Assembly: GCF_016428855.1 (NCBI RefSeq)
Contig: NZ_JAELTN010000014.1
Location: forward strand, 33,076 to 97,075
Direction: 5' to 3'
Origin: Pedobacter sp. ASV28
GTDB lineage: Bacteria > Bacteroidota > Bacteroidia > Sphingobacteriales > Sphingobacteriaceae
DNA: 64,000 nt
The position numbers and the translations under genes are program-made. The notes beneath the pieces were generated by a model. The model did not search any database and was not told the origin of the DNA. It worked only from the letters and a program-made list of their open reading frames with translations. Shown piece after piece: positions 62,451 to 64,000 of the stretch; positions within the stretch are counted from its first letter, which is position 1; each line of letters opens with the position of its first letter.

Positions 62451-64000
62451 TTATCTTAATAGCGTTATTGTTCCTTTGAACATTTTACTTGTGCCACTTT
62501 CAAATGTCACGTCGATATAATAAACATACACGCCGCTAGGCTGTAAAGTTCCCTTGTGAGTACCATCCCAACCCTGATTTATAGACTGAGCCTCATAAAT
62601 AAATTGTCCCCATTGATTATAGATACGCATCCTGAATCTAGAAACAGCATTACCATACGCTAAGAAAAGATCATTTTTACCATCTCCATTTGGCGTAAAA
62701 GTATTGGGCACATATAATTCATTACCAAATGGATCAGTAGTTTTCCCTGTTACGGCTATAGAATTGGCACTATTCTGGCAATCTGTTTGTCCTTTTGCCC
62801 TTACAATAATCGTTACGCTTTGTAGCGGACTCAGACCTAATACCAGATAGCTTGTACCTACCGGTCCATCTGTAGGTGCTGTCCAGGTTGTTCCCCCATT
62901 AATTGATACTTCATAAGCTAATGCTCCTGCAACGGTATTCCATGTAAATAAAATGCTCTTGCTGGTTACATTATCTACCCTAACAACTGGTGCAGGAAGT
63001 ACTGTAGCAACATTGACCGTTACCGCAGTACGCGTACTGCTCACACAACCTGCAACTTTAGATACACTTTCCACATAAAATATAGTGGTCAACGAGAGCG
63101 TACCCGTGCTATAAGAATTACCTTCATATAATGAAGTACCTCCCGTAGATGTAGTATACCATCTATAGTTGAGATTGGCATTAGGATTATTTACGGTCAA
63201 TATTGTAGAAGCTCCCGCACAAAGCTGTGCATTGGCTGCCATTACATTTGTGGGTGCAATTGGTATAGCAACCACTTCAACATTTACCTCTGTTCTGTTA
63301 ATAGATGTACAACTACCCACACTCGCTTCTACGTAATACACTGCATTGGCATTAAGCATATTGGTCATATAGGTTGAACCAGTTGTAATAGCTGTACCTC
63401 CCATTGCAGTGGTATACCAGCTGTAAGTTACACCTGCTATAGGATTACTTACCGATAAAGTTGCTGAACTTCCTGTACAAATACTAACTGTGCTCAGCGT
63501 TACTGTTGGGGCAAGAGGTTTCGTAGTTACCGTTACCGTAACTTTCACCCTTGCTGTGGCGCTTGTACAACCTGCCGTACCTACAGCTCTTACATAATAA
63601 TCTCTCGATGTATTTAGCATTAATGTAGGATATGAAGTACCAGTAGTTAGTATTGCACTCCCAGTTGCATCATCATACCATTCATAGATAACATTTGCTT
63701 GTGGATTTACAATACTTAATACGGTTGAATTTCCCGCACAAATTGTTGTTCCTGCTGTAGCCACCACTGGCAATATTGGTCCAGGATTCACTGAGATCGT
63801 GATCCTGGTGCGAGAGGCCGTGCTGTTGCTGCAGCTGCTGCCGTTCACCGCCTCCACGAAATAATCGTAGCTCCCCGCAGCAAGGTTGTTGGGCGTAGCA
63901 TAGCTCGCAGTGTTCGATGCCACTAGCGTACCGTTGGAATCGTACCAGTTGTAGCTCAGGCCCGAAACCTGCACCACGCCCAGCGTGGCCGGAGTACCCA
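62451..64000 (-). CDS. T9SS type B sorting-domain surface protein with Ig-like repeats, 5' partial
   Basis: The frame stays open to base 64000, so the N-terminus lies outside. Visible are an N-terminal partial repeat and three Ig-like repeats of about 83 residues, each with an ICAGNS/ICTGSS/LCAGAS start and a W-Y turn (for example YEWYDDATGSAI, YSWYTTAMGGTA, YRWYTTSTGGTS). A Fn3-like domain (SKSILFTWNTVAGALAYEVS) follows, then the gliding-motility/type B domain starting LYVPNTFTPNGDGKNDLFL and ending with GTITLLR. It would be a surface adhesin or structural filament, held by the PorP/SprF protein encoded next. Confidence 0.9.
   Translation of the reverse strand, partial: GTPATLGVVQVSGLSYNWYDSNGTLVASNTASYATPNNLAAGSYDYFVEAVNGSSCSNSTASRTRITISVNPGPILPVVATAGTTICAGNSTVLSIVNPQANVIYEWYDDATGSAILTTGTSYPTLMLNTSRDYYVRAVGTAGCTSATARVKVTVTVTTKPLAPTVTLSTVSICTGSSATLSVSNPIAGVTYSWYTTAMGGTAITTGSTYMTNMLNANAVYYVEASVGSCTSINRTEVNVEVVAIPIAPTNVMAANAQLCAGASTILTVNNPNANLNYRWYTTSTGGTSLYEGNSYSTGTLSLTTIFYVESVSKVAGCVSSTRTAVTVNVATVLPAPVVRVDNVTSKSILFTWNTVAGALAYEVSINGGTTWTAPTDGPVGTSYLVLGLSPLQSVTIIVRAKGQTDCQNSANSIAVTGKTTDPFGNELYVPNTFTPNGDGKNDLFLAYGNAVSRFRMRIYNQWGQFIYEAQSINQGWDGTHKGTLQPSGVYVYYIDVTFESGTSKMFKGTITLLR

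Noticed and set aside
1..64000. CRISPR array, prophage, IS transposase or toxin-antitoxin system
   Set aside because: No regularly spaced repeats, integrase, transposase or capsid-type genes, and no small gene pair with antitoxin/toxin features were found by reading the window.
1..64000. General sequencing error as the cause of all frameshifts
   Set aside because: Long housekeeping and efflux genes (priA, RND pump, cls, tsaB) are uninterrupted, and the breaks cluster in accessory genes, some with real deletions. Single-base cases such as the STAS-like gene remain open to doubt.

Overview
The window is AT-rich chromosomal DNA from a Bacteroidota bacterium, most likely Sphingobacteriaceae (Pedobacter-like). 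The evidence is a PorP/SprF protein, type A and type B type IX secretion (T9SS) sorting domains, TonB-receptor-type barrels, DUF5723 and DUF6265 proteins, LytTR two-component signalling, and TAnnTTTG-type -7 promoter boxes. No phage, IS transposase, plasmid replicon or CRISPR array was seen.

Layout. 0-6.3 kb: the end of an outer-membrane barrel gene, then small accessory genes (DUF72, a lipoprotein, a broken DUF1801 gene, AraC regulator, DUF6265, AHSA1, methyltransferase). 6.4-12.7 kb: a complete RND efflux operon (adaptor, pump, outer-membrane factor) closed by a strong terminator. 12.7-15.1 kb: a heavily frameshifted EamA transporter remnant whose 5' end is overlapped by an AraC/GyrI gene, then DinB. 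15.3-22.2 kb: an ABC-2 exporter pair, Ppx/GppA, a LolC/E-like permease, a NamZ-like DUF1343 lipoprotein and Pcm. 22.5-30.8 kb: housekeeping genes (priA, DUF423, tsaB, yidD-rnpA-rpmH) around two large surface proteins of unknown role. 31-37.6 kb: an AAA ATPase, a tiny lmo0937-type membrane protein, a LiaF-like/histidine kinase/LytTR operon with a 21-bp-period direct repeat upstream, ChaN, a cold-shock protein and cardiolipin synthase. 37.7-45 kb: a frameshifted STAS-like gene, two serine hydrolases, an SphA-like barrel, XRE-DUF4870, an acyltransferase and a Tam-like methyltransferase. 45-57.8 kb: an accessory, surface-oriented stretch with an orphan formylglycine-generating enzyme, a membrane-split T9SS-like module protein, a TPR histidine kinase, a large T9SS amidase, another T9SS protein, a TPR/HTH membrane regulator, several gene fragments, decayed tRNA sequence and one intact tRNA-Met. 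58.2-64 kb: HAD and DUF962 genes, then a T9SS locus of PorE-like OmpA protein, PorP/SprF protein and a type B adhesin running off the end.

How the genes work together. The clearest units are the efflux operon, the envelope-stress-like LiaF/HK/LytTR operon with its probable operator, the rpmH-rnpA-yidD cluster and the final T9SS attachment locus. Five protein genes (DUF1801, EamA, STAS, an unnamed small gene and a secreted-protein N-terminus) and at least one tRNA are visibly decayed while housekeeping genes are intact, so this looks like real gene decay in accessory DNA rather than general sequencing error.
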